Shown here: positions 55,890 to 64,000 of the stretch, in pieces
How the letters are laid out: each line of letters starts with the position of its first letter
How positions within the stretch are numbered: position 1 is the first letter of the stretch
DNA from: Bordetella petrii
GTDB lineage: Bacteria; Pseudomonadota; Gammaproteobacteria; Burkholderiales; Burkholderiaceae_B
Assembly: GCF_017356245.1 (NCBI RefSeq)
Contig: NZ_JAFMZZ010000004.1
Coordinates: 472,286-536,285 of the forward strand
DNA length: 64,000 nucleotides
Direction of reading: 5' to 3'
Made by a program: the position numbers and the translations under genes
The notes under the pieces: generated by a model
Seen by the model: only the letters and a program-made list of their open reading frames with translations
The model's database searches: none
What the model was told of the DNA's origin: nothing

Positions 55890-56855
55890 TCAGTTGGCCG
55901 CCACGCCGGCGGCTTTCACGACCGCCGACCAGTGCGCCAGCCCGTCCTGCACGATGCGCGCCAGTTCGGCGGGCGGCTGGTAGCTGGCATAGGCGCCCAG
56001 TTCATTGATCTGCGCGGCGAACCCGGGCGACTGCACCACCGTCTGCAGCGCCTGTGACAGCTTGTCGCGCACCGCGTCGGGCATGCCGGCCGGGCCGAAC
56101 AGCGAGAACCAGGCCTCGAGCGTGAATTCCGGCAGTCCGGCCTCGGCGGTGGTGGGCACGTCGGGCAGCATGGGATGGCGCTTTTTGCTGGTGATGGCAA
56201 GGGCGCGGATGGTGCCGGCCTTCAGGTGGCCGATGGCGCTGGGCGGCGTGGTAATGAACAGCTGCACCCGGCCGGCGATCAGGTCTTTCATGGCGGGCGC
56301 CGCGCCGTTGTACGGCACGTGCATGATGTCGGTGCCCGTCAGCTGCTTGAACTGTTCCGCGCCCAGGTGCTGGATGGAGCCCACGCCCGACGAGGCGTAG
56401 TTGAGCTTGCCTGGCTGCGCCTTGGCCTGAGCGATCAGTTCGCCCAGGGTCTGCGCCGGCGCGTTCTTCGGCACCAGGATGACATGCGGGCCGCGGAACA
56501 CTTCGCCGATGGGCGTGAAGCTCTTGACCGGATCCCAGCCCTGGTTGGTGGACAGCGCCGGGCTGCCGGTATGGAAACCTTCGTACGAGAACAGCACCGT
56601 GTAGCCGTCGGGCTCGGCCCGCGCCACCTGGGTGTAGGCGATATTGCCGCTGCCGCCGGGCCGGTTTTCTACCACCACCGTCTGCCCCAGCACGTCTTTC
56701 AGGTGCTGGCCCAGCACGCGGCCGGCGATGTCCATGGTGCCGCCGGCCGCTACCGGCACGACCAGCGTAATGGGCCGGTCGGGAAAACCGGCGGCGTGCG
56801 CCGCGGTTCCCAGGCAAAAACAAAGCGACAAGGCTGCGCGGGCCAGGCGGTTCAT
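55890..56855 (-). CDS. Bug-family solute-binding receptor, second copy
   Basis: A 321-residue periplasmic receptor. The signal peptide ends near AHAAG; then FPDRPITLVVPVAAGGTMDIAGR and ENRPGGSGNIAYT mark the family. No TctAB permease genes are near. It is distinct from the first copy at 16328 (about 40% by eye). It is transcribed away from a LysR gene, and its upstream region carries TATCAGCTATGC, repeated inverted in front of the LysR/ThDP-enzyme promoter, suggesting shared control. Confidence 0.9.
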   Translation of the reverse strand: MNRLARAALSLCFCLGTAAHAAGFPDRPITLVVPVAAGGTMDIAGRVLGQHLKDVLGQTVVVENRPGGSGNIAYTQVARAEPDGYTVLFSYEGFHTGSPALSTNQGWDPVKSFTPIGEVFRGPHVILVPKNAPAQTLGELIAQAKAQPGKLNYASSGVGSIQHLGAEQFKQLTGTDIMHVPYNGAAPAMKDLIAGRVQLFITTPPSAIGHLKAGTIRALAITSKKRHPMLPDVPTTAEAGLPEFTLEAWFSLFGPAGMPDAVRDKLSQALQTVVQSPGFAAQINELGAYASYQPPAELARIVQDGLAHWSAVVKAAGVAAN

Positions 56856-56963
56856 GGCTGTCTCCGTGGATATAGGTATGGGCGGCGCGGCGGCCGGCGG
56901 CAGCCGCGCAAGGCCATGCCATTATTCCGATCCGGCGCCGCGATGCCGATGGCCGCGCGCTTG

Positions 56964-56975
56964 TATCAGCTATGC
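56964..56975 (+). promoter_or_regulatory. candidate LysR-regulator site, copy 1
   Basis: TATCAGCTATGC lies 109 bases upstream of the Bug start. The same 12 bases occur on the other strand at 57998-58009. Confidence 0.45.
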
Positions 56976-57013
56976 CGTTTTGTTCTATCTGGCCGCCGCG
57001 CGAACGCTGCGCA

Positions 57014-57952
57014 TCAGCCGACCTGGATATGCAGGGGCAGCTCGCTGCAGCGGATGGCCTCTACCAGCACCGGGCGGATCTCGCCCAGCACGGCGCGGCC
57101 GGCCTGGGTCAGGGGCTGGTTGAGCGAGGTGGCCACCATCAGGCGGGTTTCCAGGCGCGGCGACAAGGGCGCGGTGACCACCGCGCCGGCGCGAGCCTCG
57201 GCGGCCACCGCCGGCATGGCCAGCACGGTATGGGCCACGCCGGCCAGCACCACGTCCTTCATCAGCGCCAGGGTGTCGAGCTCGTAGTCGGGTTCGAGTA
57301 CTCGCCGCGCGCGCGTGGCGGCGGCTTCCAGGGTACGCCGCAATCCGTGCGTGCGGCTCGGCAGGGCCAGCGGCAGCGCGGCCAGGCGGCTGACCGGCAC
57401 GCTGGCGCGGCCCAGGATGCCGGCTTCGCGCGCGCGCTGGGGGTGCGACACCAGAAACAGCCGCGCGCTGGCCAGGTAATCGACGGCGATGTGCCGCGAA
57501 CGGCGGGCGTCGTGCAGAATGGCCACATCCAGCCGGCCGTCGACCAGCCATTCGTGCACGTAGCCGCTGTAGCCGGTAAGAAAGTTGACCTTCACGCCCG
57601 GCGCAATGGCGCGCATGCGCTGCAGCAGCGGCAGGCCGATCAGCGACATCACAGTGGGCGTGAGCCCCACCGTGACCACGCCGGCCAGCGGCGTGGTGCC
57701 GGCCGCCAGGTCGGCCGCCGCGGCGCCCAGCTGCTGCAGCAGCGGCCGGATACGCTGCGCATAGACCTCGCCTTCGCGGGTCAGCGAGACGCCGCGCCCG
57801 TGCCGATAGAACAACCGCGTGCCGCAGGCTTCTTCCAGGCGCTGCACCTGGCGGCCCAGCGCCGGCTGCGCCACGCCGATGACACTGGCGGCGCGCGAAA
57901 AGCTGCCGTGCTCGGCCACCGACAAAAAGTATTCCAGGCGCTTCAGGTCCAC
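57014..57952 (-). CDS. LysR-family transcriptional regulator
   Basis: A 312-residue regulator. The N-terminal winged helix (LKRLEYFLSVAEHGSFSRAA... QPALGRQVQRLEEACGTRLF) is at about 2-62 and the C-terminal effector domain at about 90-300. The GTG at 57952 (VDLKRLEYF) gives the usual start; in-frame ATG codons further upstream would add an odd extension. It is divergent from the ThDP enzyme gene and followed on the same strand by a Bug receptor, so it probably controls a carboxylate uptake and conversion unit. Confidence 0.9.
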   Translation of the reverse strand: MDLKRLEYFLSVAEHGSFSRAASVIGVAQPALGRQVQRLEEACGTRLFYRHGRGVSLTREGEVYAQRIRPLLQQLGAAAADLAAGTTPLAGVVTVGLTPTVMSLIGLPLLQRMRAIAPGVKVNFLTGYSGYVHEWLVDGRLDVAILHDARRSRHIAVDYLASARLFLVSHPQRAREAGILGRASVPVSRLAALPLALPSRTHGLRRTLEAAATRARRVLEPDYELDTLALMKDVVLAGVAHTVLAMPAVAAEARAGAVVTAPLSPRLETRLMVATSLNQPLTQAGRAVLGEIRPVLVEAIRCSELPLHIQVG

Positions 57953-57997
57953 GGCCCATGCCCTCCCTGGCAGGCGCGGGCGGCCCATGCCCGGCCC

Positions 57998-58009
57998 GCA
58001 TAGCTGATA
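57998..58009 (-). promoter_or_regulatory. candidate LysR-regulator site, copy 2
   Basis: GCATAGCTGATA on the plus strand is the exact reverse complement of the site at 56964-56975. It lies between the LysR start (57952) and the ThDP enzyme start (58113). Confidence 0.45.
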
Positions 58010-58112
58010 TAGGCACCGCATCATTGATGCCGACGCGGCAGCCTACCAGAATACCGCCAAGCTCCCCATGCCGCCGCCCCTGGCGGCCCACCCCTGCCCG
58101 CACGCCCCACGC

Positions 58113-59762
58113 ATGAAGCACACCTCTGCACACGCCCTGCTCAAGATCTTCCACATCAACGGCCTGGACCGGGTTTTCCTGGTTCCCGGCGAAAGCTATC
58201 TTGGCATTCTGGACGCCCTGGTGGATTTTCCCGAAATCGACACAGTGGTCTGCCGCCATGAAAGCGGCGCGGGCTACATGGCGGTGGCCGACGGGCGGCT
58301 GACCGGCCGGCCCGGCGTCGTGATGGTCAGCCGCGGGCCCGGCGTCAGCAATGCCGCGATCGCCATCCACACCGCCCAGCAGGATGCGGTGCCGCTGATC
58401 GTCGTGGTGGGCCAGATCCCCAAGCGCGACCTGCGCCGCGAGGCGTTCCAGGAAATCGACTGCCAGAAGATGTTCGGCGACATCGCCAAATGGGTGTTCG
58501 AGCCCACGGACCCCGGCCAGCTGGCCGAGGCGGCCTTCAAGGCGATCCGCCTGGCCACCACCGGCACGCCCGGGCCGGTGGTGCTGGTGATTCCCGAAGA
58601 CATCCAGCAGCAGGAAGCCGCGCAGCCCGCCTGGCGCGCCACGCCGCACGCCGCCACGCTGCCGTCGGCCCCGCAACTGGAGGCCGTGCGGCAGCAGCTG
58701 AACCAGGCGCGGCGGCCGCTGATCGTGGCGGGCGGCGCACTGGAGCAGCCGGGCGGCCGCGAGGCGCTGCGTGCGTTCGCGCAGGCCTGGCAGATACCCG
58801 TGGCCGTTTCGTTCCGGCGCCACGACCTGTACCCCAATGACGACGCCCTGTACGCGGGCGAACTCGGCCTGGCCAACCCGCCCGAGCAGATCGACGCCCT
58901 GCGGCGCAGCGACCTGATCCTGGCGCTGGGCACGCGCCTGGGCGACGTGCCCACGCAGGGCTATGCCTTTCCGGACCTGCCGCAAGCCAGCCAGCAACTG
59001 CTGCACTGCTATCCGGACCCGCATATCGTGGGCCTGAATTTCGCAGCCGACCACGGCCTGGTGTGCGACCCGGCGGCGCTGCTGCGGCAACTGGCCGCCG
59101 ACGCGCCGGCCCGGCCTGATCGCGATCCCGAGTGGGCCGCCGAACTGCGCAGCCGGCACACGCAGCGCGCCGCCTGGGTGGCGGGCCAGCCGTCCGATGG
59201 CGTCGACTTCAACCTGGTGGTGCGCAGCCTGGCCGAGCAGGCGCCCGACGACGCCATCGTCTGCCTGGACGCCGGCACCTTCGCCGCGCCGGTGTACCGC
59301 CATTTTCCGTTCCGCGGCAGCCAGCGGCTGATGACGCCGCTGTCGGGCGCCATGGGCTACGGCACGCCGGCCGCCGTCGCCAGCGCCCTGCGCCATCCCG
59401 GCCGCAAGACCATCTGCCTGGTGGGCGACGGCGGCTTCCTGATGACCGGCAATGAAATGATCGCCGCGGTAGAGCGCCAGCTGCCGATCCTGTTCATCGT
59501 GTCCAACAATGCCAGCTACGGCTCGATCCGCCTGCACCAGGAACGCCAGTACCCCGGCCGCGTCAGCGGCACCTCGCTGTCCAATCCCGATTTTCCGGCC
59601 CTGGCCGCGGCGTTCGGCATGGCGTCGAGCCGCGTCGAGCATGCCGGGCAGGTCGACGCGGCCATCGCCGCGGGCCTGCGCGCCGATGGGCCGCGGTTCA
59701 TCGAGGTGCGCAGCAGCCTGGCGGCCATCCTGCCGGACACGGGGCCGGCGCCGGCCGGCTGA
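58113..59762 (+). CDS. ThDP-dependent enzyme (acetolactate synthase-like)
   Basis: A 549-residue thiamine diphosphate enzyme. The catalytic Glu50 is in VCRHESGAGYMA. The ThDP/Mg motif begins GDGGFLMTGNEM and ends in SNN in the C-terminal domain. The fold order is PYR, central, PP. It fits the ilvB-like/benzoylformate-decarboxylase superfamily, but the FAD-binding and valine-feedback features of true acetolactate synthase cannot be judged here, and no ilvN is adjacent, so a decarboxylase or lyase is likely. It is divergent from LysR and followed by an asparaginase gene after 55 bases. Confidence 0.85.
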   Translation: MKHTSAHALLKIFHINGLDRVFLVPGESYLGILDALVDFPEIDTVVCRHESGAGYMAVADGRLTGRPGVVMVSRGPGVSNAAIAIHTAQQDAVPLIVVVGQIPKRDLRREAFQEIDCQKMFGDIAKWVFEPTDPGQLAEAAFKAIRLATTGTPGPVVLVIPEDIQQQEAAQPAWRATPHAATLPSAPQLEAVRQQLNQARRPLIVAGGALEQPGGREALRAFAQAWQIPVAVSFRRHDLYPNDDALYAGELGLANPPEQIDALRRSDLILALGTRLGDVPTQGYAFPDLPQASQQLLHCYPDPHIVGLNFAADHGLVCDPAALLRQLAADAPARPDRDPEWAAELRSRHTQRAAWVAGQPSDGVDFNLVVRSLAEQAPDDAIVCLDAGTFAAPVYRHFPFRGSQRLMTPLSGAMGYGTPAAVASALRHPGRKTICLVGDGGFLMTGNEMIAAVERQLPILFIVSNNASYGSIRLHQERQYPGRVSGTSLSNPDFPALAAAFGMASSRVEHAGQVDAAIAAGLRADGPRFIEVRSSLAAILPDTGPAPAG

Positions 59763-59817
59763 ACGCGCCGGGTGGTGCCACTACACTGTGAGCCGACGCA
59801 TTCTTGCAGAGCGAACC

Positions 59818-60846
59818 ATGCCCCATACCCTGTTGGTCGAGCGCACGCGCGGCGGCGCCGAGGCCGCCCGCGACATCGTGGAATGCCAGCATTTCGGGTC
59901 GATTGCCGTGGTCGACCCGACCGGCCGGCTGGTGGCCAGCGCGGGCGACCCGGACACGCTGACCTTTGCGCGCTCGTCACTCAAGCCGTTCCAGGCGCTG
60001 CCCTTCATGCGCGCCGGCGGCGCCGCGCACTTCGGCCTGCGTTCCGAGCAAATCGCGCTGCTGTGCGCCAGCCATTCGGGCGAAACCGCGCACACCGAAA
60101 TCGTTGCCGGCCTTTTGGACAAGGCGGGCTGCCGGCCGGACGAATTGCAGTGCGGGTGCCACATGCCGATTGTGTTCAGCATGCCCGGCGGCGCGCAGGC
60201 GCCGGCCGGCTTCCAGCCCACCACGCTGCACCACAATTGCTCGGGCAAGCATGCCGGCTTCCTGGCCTATTGCGCCCAGCACGGGTTGACGCGCCACGAT
60301 TACCTGTCCGCCGCCCATCCGCTGCAAGCCGCCGTGCGCGGCGAACTGGCGCAGGCGTGCGCCATCCCGGCCGACGCGCTGCGCGCGGGTATCGACGGAT
60401 GCTCGGCGCCCACCTACGCCCTGCCGCTGTCGGCGCTGGCCACCGGCTATGCCCGGCTGGCCGCCGCCCAGGCTGGCGATGCCGGCGCCGCAGCCGCGCT
60501 GCACACGCTGCGGCAGGCCATGATGGCGCATCCGCGGCTGGTGTCCGGCTCGGGGCGGTCCGACCTGGCGCTGATGGGCGCGCTGCCGGGCGAACTGGTC
60601 GCCAAGACCGGCGCCGACGGCGTGCAGGGCATGGGCCTGTGCGCACAGGGCCTGGGCATCGCGGTGAAGATGTCGGACGGCAACATGGCAACCGTGCATG
60701 CCGCGGCCATCGAAACCCTGCGGCAGCTTGGCCTGCCGGCCTCGCGGCTGGACACGCTGCGGGAATGGGCCCGGCCCGATATCCGCAACGCGGCCGGTCT
60801 GCGCACCGGCCAGATCCGGCCCGCTTTCGAACTGCGCCGCCACTGA
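59818..60846 (+). CDS. asparaginase (Rhizobium etli-type, PF06089 family)
   Basis: A 342-residue protein. The nucleophile region ARSSLKPFQALP has Ser53 and Lys56 (SxxK), and later CSGKHAGFLAY and GIDGCSAPTYALP, the motifs of the ReAII/AnsA-type asparaginase family distinct from EcAII. It would hydrolyse L-asparagine to aspartate and ammonia. The ATG at 59818 is preferred. It is on the same strand as the ThDP enzyme, 55 bases behind it, and may be in the same transcript. Confidence 0.87.
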   Translation: MPHTLLVERTRGGAEAARDIVECQHFGSIAVVDPTGRLVASAGDPDTLTFARSSLKPFQALPFMRAGGAAHFGLRSEQIALLCASHSGETAHTEIVAGLLDKAGCRPDELQCGCHMPIVFSMPGGAQAPAGFQPTTLHHNCSGKHAGFLAYCAQHGLTRHDYLSAAHPLQAAVRGELAQACAIPADALRAGIDGCSAPTYALPLSALATGYARLAAAQAGDAGAAAALHTLRQAMMAHPRLVSGSGRSDLALMGALPGELVAKTGADGVQGMGLCAQGLGIAVKMSDGNMATVHAAAIETLRQLGLPASRLDTLREWARPDIRNAAGLRTGQIRPAFELRRH

Positions 60847-60873
60847 GCCGCGGCGGCGCCAAGCCGGCTTGCC

Positions 60874-61881
60874 TTAATTGCCTTCGGCAATCGCGCCGTA
60901 GTCGAAGAACAGGTCGCGGATGGACGCGGGCCGGTGCTTCAACGAACCGATGTCGTTCATGAACTGCGCGTACTTCATCACGTGCTCGGGCGTGGTGGTG
61001 TACTTGGTGGCCGGATCATCCAGGATGTGGACCATGTCGTCGATGCTGAAAGTCTTGCCGCCGCCCATCGAGTCGATCAGCACCTGCGCCGCCGCTCGCT
61101 TGTCGGCCTTGATCATGTCCTGCGCCTGCTTCAGCGCGGCCACGAAGGCGGCGTAGACCTTCGGGTTTTCCTTGGCGAAGCGCGTGGTGGTGGACACCAT
61201 GGTAAAGGTGGTGGACCCGCCCATCACATCATCGGAATTCATGATGCTGCGGATGCCCGGGGTGTGCTGCTCGAGCTGGGCCAGCGGCGGCGAGGCATAG
61301 TGCGCGGTGATATTGCTGCTGCCGGACAGCAGCGCGGCCGCGGCGTCGGCATGCCCCATGGTGACCGTGTACGGATCAAAGCGGAAGGCCTGGTCCTTGC
61401 CGTACTTCTGGACGGCGTACATCTGCATGATGATCGATGGAATCGACGACTTCACCGACGTGACGCCGATCTTGTCGCCCTGCTTGAGATCGTCGATAGA
61501 CTTCAGATGCGCGGCGCGGGTGTTCAGGAACATGGGCATCGAACTCATTGCCGCCACGCCCTTGACGTCGCTGCTGCCCTTGGTGCGGTCCCACAGGATC
61601 AGGAACGACGGCGGGCCAGCCGATACGAAATGCGCCGAGCCCGACAGCAGCGCATCGATCATTGCCGACGGGCCGCCCAGCCTGGCCCAGTCGACCGTCA
61701 CCTTGACGCCCGCTTTTTCGGCCTGCTGCTCGATCAGCTTGTGCTTCTGCATCATATACAGGGGCAGGAATCCGAAACCGCCGGCGCCCAGCGGAATGCG
61801 CAGCTCGCTGACCTCGGCGCGCGCGGCCGGCGGCAGAGCCATCGCCAAGGCCAGCAACAGTACGGTGGTAATTGTTCTCAT
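60874..61881 (-). CDS. NMT1/TauA-type ABC substrate-binding protein
   Basis: A 335-residue periplasmic binding protein with a signal peptide (1-22). The fold and motifs (PLGAGGFGFLPLYMMQKHKLIEQQ..., SAHFVSAGPPSFLILWD) match the SsuA/TauA/NMT1 family, which binds sulfonates, nitrate or thiamine-precursor-like ligands. No permease or ATPase lies nearby, so it is either an orphan receptor or part of a split transporter. It follows the MmgE/PrpD gene by 34 bases on the same strand. Confidence 0.87.
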   Translation of the reverse strand: MRTITTVLLLALAMALPPAARAEVSELRIPLGAGGFGFLPLYMMQKHKLIEQQAEKAGVKVTVDWARLGGPSAMIDALLSGSAHFVSAGPPSFLILWDRTKGSSDVKGVAAMSSMPMFLNTRAAHLKSIDDLKQGDKIGVTSVKSSIPSIIMQMYAVQKYGKDQAFRFDPYTVTMGHADAAAALLSGSSNITAHYASPPLAQLEQHTPGIRSIMNSDDVMGGSTTFTMVSTTTRFAKENPKVYAAFVAALKQAQDMIKADKRAAAQVLIDSMGGGKTFSIDDMVHILDDPATKYTTTPEHVMKYAQFMNDIGSLKHRPASIRDLFFDYGAIAEGN

Positions 61882-61915
61882 GGTCTCCTCCTTGGGGGTG
61901 CTGCCTGGTATGGGG

Positions 61916-63274
61916 CTATCCCGCCCTGGGAACTGCCAGCGTCACCAACTTGCGCACATCGTCGATGCGCTCTAGCTGCCAGCATGCCGCGATCAGGGCC
62001 TCGACTTGCGTCGCGGGCAGCATGGTGGCCTGGTCGCGGAACTTGTCTTCAAGCTGGGCATCGCTGAGGGGCCGCTGCAGATTGCCCAGCGAATGCTCCA
62101 GCATCAGGGTGTGGGTCTTGCCGTCCTGCATCGAGACCTCGACGTGCACGCTGTCTTCCGGCATGGACGGGTCGGCCTCGGCCTGGACCCGCTCACGCAC
62201 CTGGCGCATCAGCGGGTCATTGACGGCTTCGTCGGTGAACTCGGCCAGACCCGCCTTGCCGCGCACCAGCCCGATGGACGCCGCGTGATACACCGAGAAC
62301 TTGCCTTCCAGCCCGGTGGCGATCTGTTTCTTGTCGCACAGGTCGCGCACCAGCGGCGCCACGCGCAGGCGCACCGCGGCGATATGGCCGGCGTCGATCT
62401 GGTGCGAGCGGCGCAGCTGGATGCAGGCGTCGATGGTGGGATGGATGACGATGCCGCACGGAAACGGCTTGTAGGTGTTCTGGTGAAAATGGTACTGGCG
62501 GCCCAGGCCCTCGCTGACCATGGCCAGGTCGTAGTCGGCGGCCTCGACCGCCGCGAAGCCGCGCGGCCCTTCGAGCGCATGCGCGCCCGCGGTGAAGCCG
62601 CGCTGCGCCAGCAGGGCCGCGATATAGCCGCTTTGGGCCGATCGGCCGGGATGGAATGACTTGGCCATCGAGCCGAACATCTCGCGCAGTCCGGCCGATT
62701 GCGTGGCGGCCAGGCCTATGGCCCACACCATCTGCCGGGCGTCCAGGCCCAGCAGCTTGCCGATCGCGACGGCCGCGCCGAACACGCCGATCGAGCCGGT
62801 GCTGTGCCAGCCCGCCTGGTAGTGCGCGGGATAAGTGGCATTGCCGATGCGCGTGACCGTTTCGTAGCCCAGCGCATAAGCGAGCTCGAGGTCGGCGCCG
62901 TGCACGGCGTGCATGCTGGCATACGCGAACAGCGCCGAGGCCACCGGCGATGTGGGATGGATGTAGTTGCTGGGCGTAGTGTCGTCGTAATCGTGCACGT
63001 GCGAACTGATGCCATTGAGCAGCGCGGCCAGCAGCGGATCGGTATGTTCGGCGCGGCCCAGCACGCGCGCCGTGGGCGGGCCGGCATAGGGCCCCAGCGC
63101 GGCCAGCGTGATGTCCATGGCTTCGTGGCGGCTGCCGCCCAGCGCGCAGCCCATGAAATTCACCAGGGCGCGCCGCGCTTCCTTGCGCGCATCGTCGGGA
63201 ATGTCTTCCAGGCGGGTGTCGACCACATAGTCGGCCAGCTGGCGCGTCAGATTGCGGGTATCGGTGCCGCCCAT
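61916..63274 (-). CDS. MmgE/PrpD-family protein
   Basis: A 452-residue protein of the 2-methylcitrate dehydratase/cis-aconitate decarboxylase superfamily (SSHVHDYDDTTPSNYIHPTSPVASALFAYA, AGWHSTGSIGVFGAAVA, GRSAQSGYIAALLAQRG). Substrate cannot be set: it may be a dehydratase/isomerase or an acid decarboxylase. The ATG at 63274 is favoured by GGAGA upstream. A good promoter (TTGACA-18-TATCAT) lies at 63356-63385. It is probably co-transcribed with the NMT1-like binding protein, so both may serve one imported organic acid. Confidence 0.87.
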   Translation of the reverse strand: MGGTDTRNLTRQLADYVVDTRLEDIPDDARKEARRALVNFMGCALGGSRHEAMDITLAALGPYAGPPTARVLGRAEHTDPLLAALLNGISSHVHDYDDTTPSNYIHPTSPVASALFAYASMHAVHGADLELAYALGYETVTRIGNATYPAHYQAGWHSTGSIGVFGAAVAIGKLLGLDARQMVWAIGLAATQSAGLREMFGSMAKSFHPGRSAQSGYIAALLAQRGFTAGAHALEGPRGFAAVEAADYDLAMVSEGLGRQYHFHQNTYKPFPCGIVIHPTIDACIQLRRSHQIDAGHIAAVRLRVAPLVRDLCDKKQIATGLEGKFSVYHAASIGLVRGKAGLAEFTDEAVNDPLMRQVRERVQAEADPSMPEDSVHVEVSMQDGKTHTLMLEHSLGNLQRPLSDAQLEDKFRDQATMLPATQVEALIAACWQLERIDDVRKLVTLAVPRAG

Positions 63275-63355
63275 GGCTGCTTGTCTCCGTGAAAGCCGAT
63301 CTGGACGCCGGCTGATAAGGGCATGCCGCCCTGAAAAGGCGGCCCGGTACGGCGG

Positions 63356-63385
63356 ATGATACGAACCGGTATTGCTATCTGTCAA
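63356..63385 (-). promoter_or_regulatory. promoter of the MmgE/PrpD-binding protein operon
   Basis: On the minus strand TTGACA (63385-63380) and TATCAT (63361-63356) are separated by 18 bases, about 80 bases before the ATG. The -35 is a perfect consensus. Confidence 0.65.
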
Positions 63386-63430
63386 TAATATTGTATGACG
63401 ATATCAAAGAAAAGCGCACTGATAAATGCC

Positions 63431-63460
63431 TTGACGCGTATATGCCTTATTGAGTATATA
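63431..63460 (+). promoter_or_regulatory. promoter of the ArsR-AHSA1 operon
   Basis: TTGACG (63431-63436) and TATATA (63455-63460) are 18 bases apart. The expected start of transcription (about 63466-63468) coincides with the ATG at 63467, so the mRNA would be nearly leaderless. Confidence 0.6.
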
Positions 63461-63466
63461 TAGGGC

Positions 63467-63805
63467 ATGGAATCCGCATTCGCCATCATCGCCGAGCCGA
63501 ACCGCCGCGCCATCCTCAGCCTGCTTGCCGCATCCGAGCAGTCGGTGGGCGATATCGAAACCCGGCTGAATCTTTCACAACCCTCGGTTTCCAAGCACCT
63601 GCGGGTGCTGCGCGAAGCCGGGTTCGTCGAGGCGCGGGTCGACGCGCAGCGGCGCCTGTACCGCATCAGGCCCGAACCGTTGTTAGAGATCGATGCCTGG
63701 CTCGCGCCGTTCCGCCAGTTCTGGGCGGCCCGTTTCGACGCGCTGGAGCGCCACCTGGACCAAGTAAATCCCGTACCGCCACAAAGGGGCAAGAAGCATG
63801 AATGA
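63467..63805 (+). CDS. ArsR-family transcriptional regulator
   Basis: A 112-residue winged helix-turn-helix protein (NRRAILSLLAASEQSVGDIE, LSQPSVSKHLRVLREAGFV). No cysteine-rich metal site is visible, so it probably belongs to the non-metal group that accompanies SRPBCC/AHSA1 proteins. The stop overlaps the next start (8 bases shared). The region upstream has only a GGG close to the ATG and no spaced ribosome-binding site, in line with leaderless translation. Confidence 0.9.
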   Translation: MESAFAIIAEPNRRAILSLLAASEQSVGDIETRLNLSQPSVSKHLRVLREAGFVEARVDAQRRLYRIRPEPLLEIDAWLAPFRQFWAARFDALERHLDQVNPVPPQRGKKHE

Positions 63806-64000
63806 CCGCAACCAGTACCTGCCCGGCGCTGCCGCCGGCGCGCAAATCCGCAAAGACGCCGAAAAATGGACGCTTATCGTCACGCGCGAACTGCGCCATC
63901 CGCCGGAACAAGTATGGAAAGCGCTGACCGACCCGGCCAGCCTGCGCGAATGGGCGCCGTTCGACGCCGACCGCAGCCTGGGCGCGGTGGGCCCCGCCCG
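63798..64000 (+). CDS. AHSA1/SRPBCC-domain protein, 3' end outside the window
   Basis: The first 67 codons of a protein that runs past the window end. The sequence RKDAEKWTLIVTRELRHPPEQVWKALTDPASLREW is the start of an Activator-of-Hsp90-ATPase-like (AHSA1) START-fold domain, used for binding hydrophobic ligands. The gene overlaps the ArsR gene by 8 bases, the usual ArsR-AHSA1 pair in which the regulator controls its own operon. Confidence 0.85.
   Translation, partial: MNDRNQYLPGAAAGAQIRKDAEKWTLIVTRELRHPPEQVWKALTDPASLREWAPFDADRSLGAVGPA

Noticed and set aside
56985..59642. An 885-codon minus-strand open frame opposite the ThDP enzyme gene
   Set aside because: Low-complexity antisense reading of a strongly coding plus-strand gene; part of it overlaps the real LysR gene in another frame.

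Overview
The window is a high-GC (roughly two thirds G+C) chromosomal segment of a betaproteobacterium. It most likely belongs to the Bordetella/Achromobacter group of Alcaligenaceae. That is an inference from three things: Bug-type solute-binding receptors (two copies), the betaproteobacterial gene neighbourhoods (cysS-glycosylase-accA-tilS, dapA-bamC, mutS-cupin), and dispersed GGTGTC...GACACC hairpins. I see no prophage, transposase, plasmid function or CRISPR array; this is chromosomal core interleaved with small accessory metabolic cassettes.

Layout. Positions 1-9510 hold a cupin thiol dioxygenase, a hybrid sensor kinase, a lipid acyltransferase, tRNA-Ser and a minus-strand housekeeping block (lysC, tilS, accA, an AlkA-like glycosylase, cysS). 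Positions 9786-16270 carry an envelope/housekeeping block: TPR protein, cyclophilin, lpxH, then uppP, a TerC/CBS/CorC protein, suhB and trmJ. Positions 16328-19091 hold a Bug receptor divergent from an IclR regulator with two matching operator-like palindromes, and an MscS channel. Positions 19337-24324 form a four-gene overlapping operon (imelysin, di-haem DUF1111, imelysin, DUF1513), a periplasmic iron-related module of unclear mechanism. Positions 24449-38507 hold a membrane monooxygenase-fold protein, a flavin reductase, a Tat-exported PhoX-like lipoprotein, dodecin, mutS with a RoxA-like cupin, a small lipoprotein, bamC-dapA, an M50 protease with a YciO protein, a YpfJ-type zinc protease, and an uncharacterised two-gene operon ending in a DUF1828-like protein.

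Positions 38595-47816 are a patchwork of small genes: a GNAT protein, a FlxA-like coiled coil, a phosphatase, a 35-residue membrane peptide, an O-acyltransferase fused to an SGNH domain, cardiolipin synthase, a fumarase-superfamily lyase with a near-consensus promoter overlapped by a palindrome, a PsiE-like membrane protein, and tRNA-His and tRNA-Arg. Positions 47880-54479 are the most coherent catabolic cassette: an amino-acid ABC transporter, an FAD amine/imino-acid oxidase and an XRE-cupin regulator on one strand, with an antiquitin-type aldehyde dehydrogenase divergent. Together they read as uptake and oxidation of a cyclic or long-chain amino acid, with L-pipecolate/lysine the best guess. 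Positions 54586-64000 hold outer-membrane phospholipase A, a second Bug receptor with a LysR regulator, a ThDP enzyme and an asparaginase, an NMT1/TauA-like binding protein with an MmgE/PrpD protein, and an ArsR-AHSA1 pair cut by the window end.

Several regulatory sites can be read directly: paired IclR-type palindromes (17342-17431), a promoter/operator overlap (47094-47135), a 12-base motif repeated in opposite orientation in two promoters around the LysR gene, and a promoter that would make the ArsR-AHSA1 mRNA nearly leaderless. Functional names come from recognised motifs and family knowledge. No database search was run, and start sites were chosen from visible ribosome-binding sites where possible.
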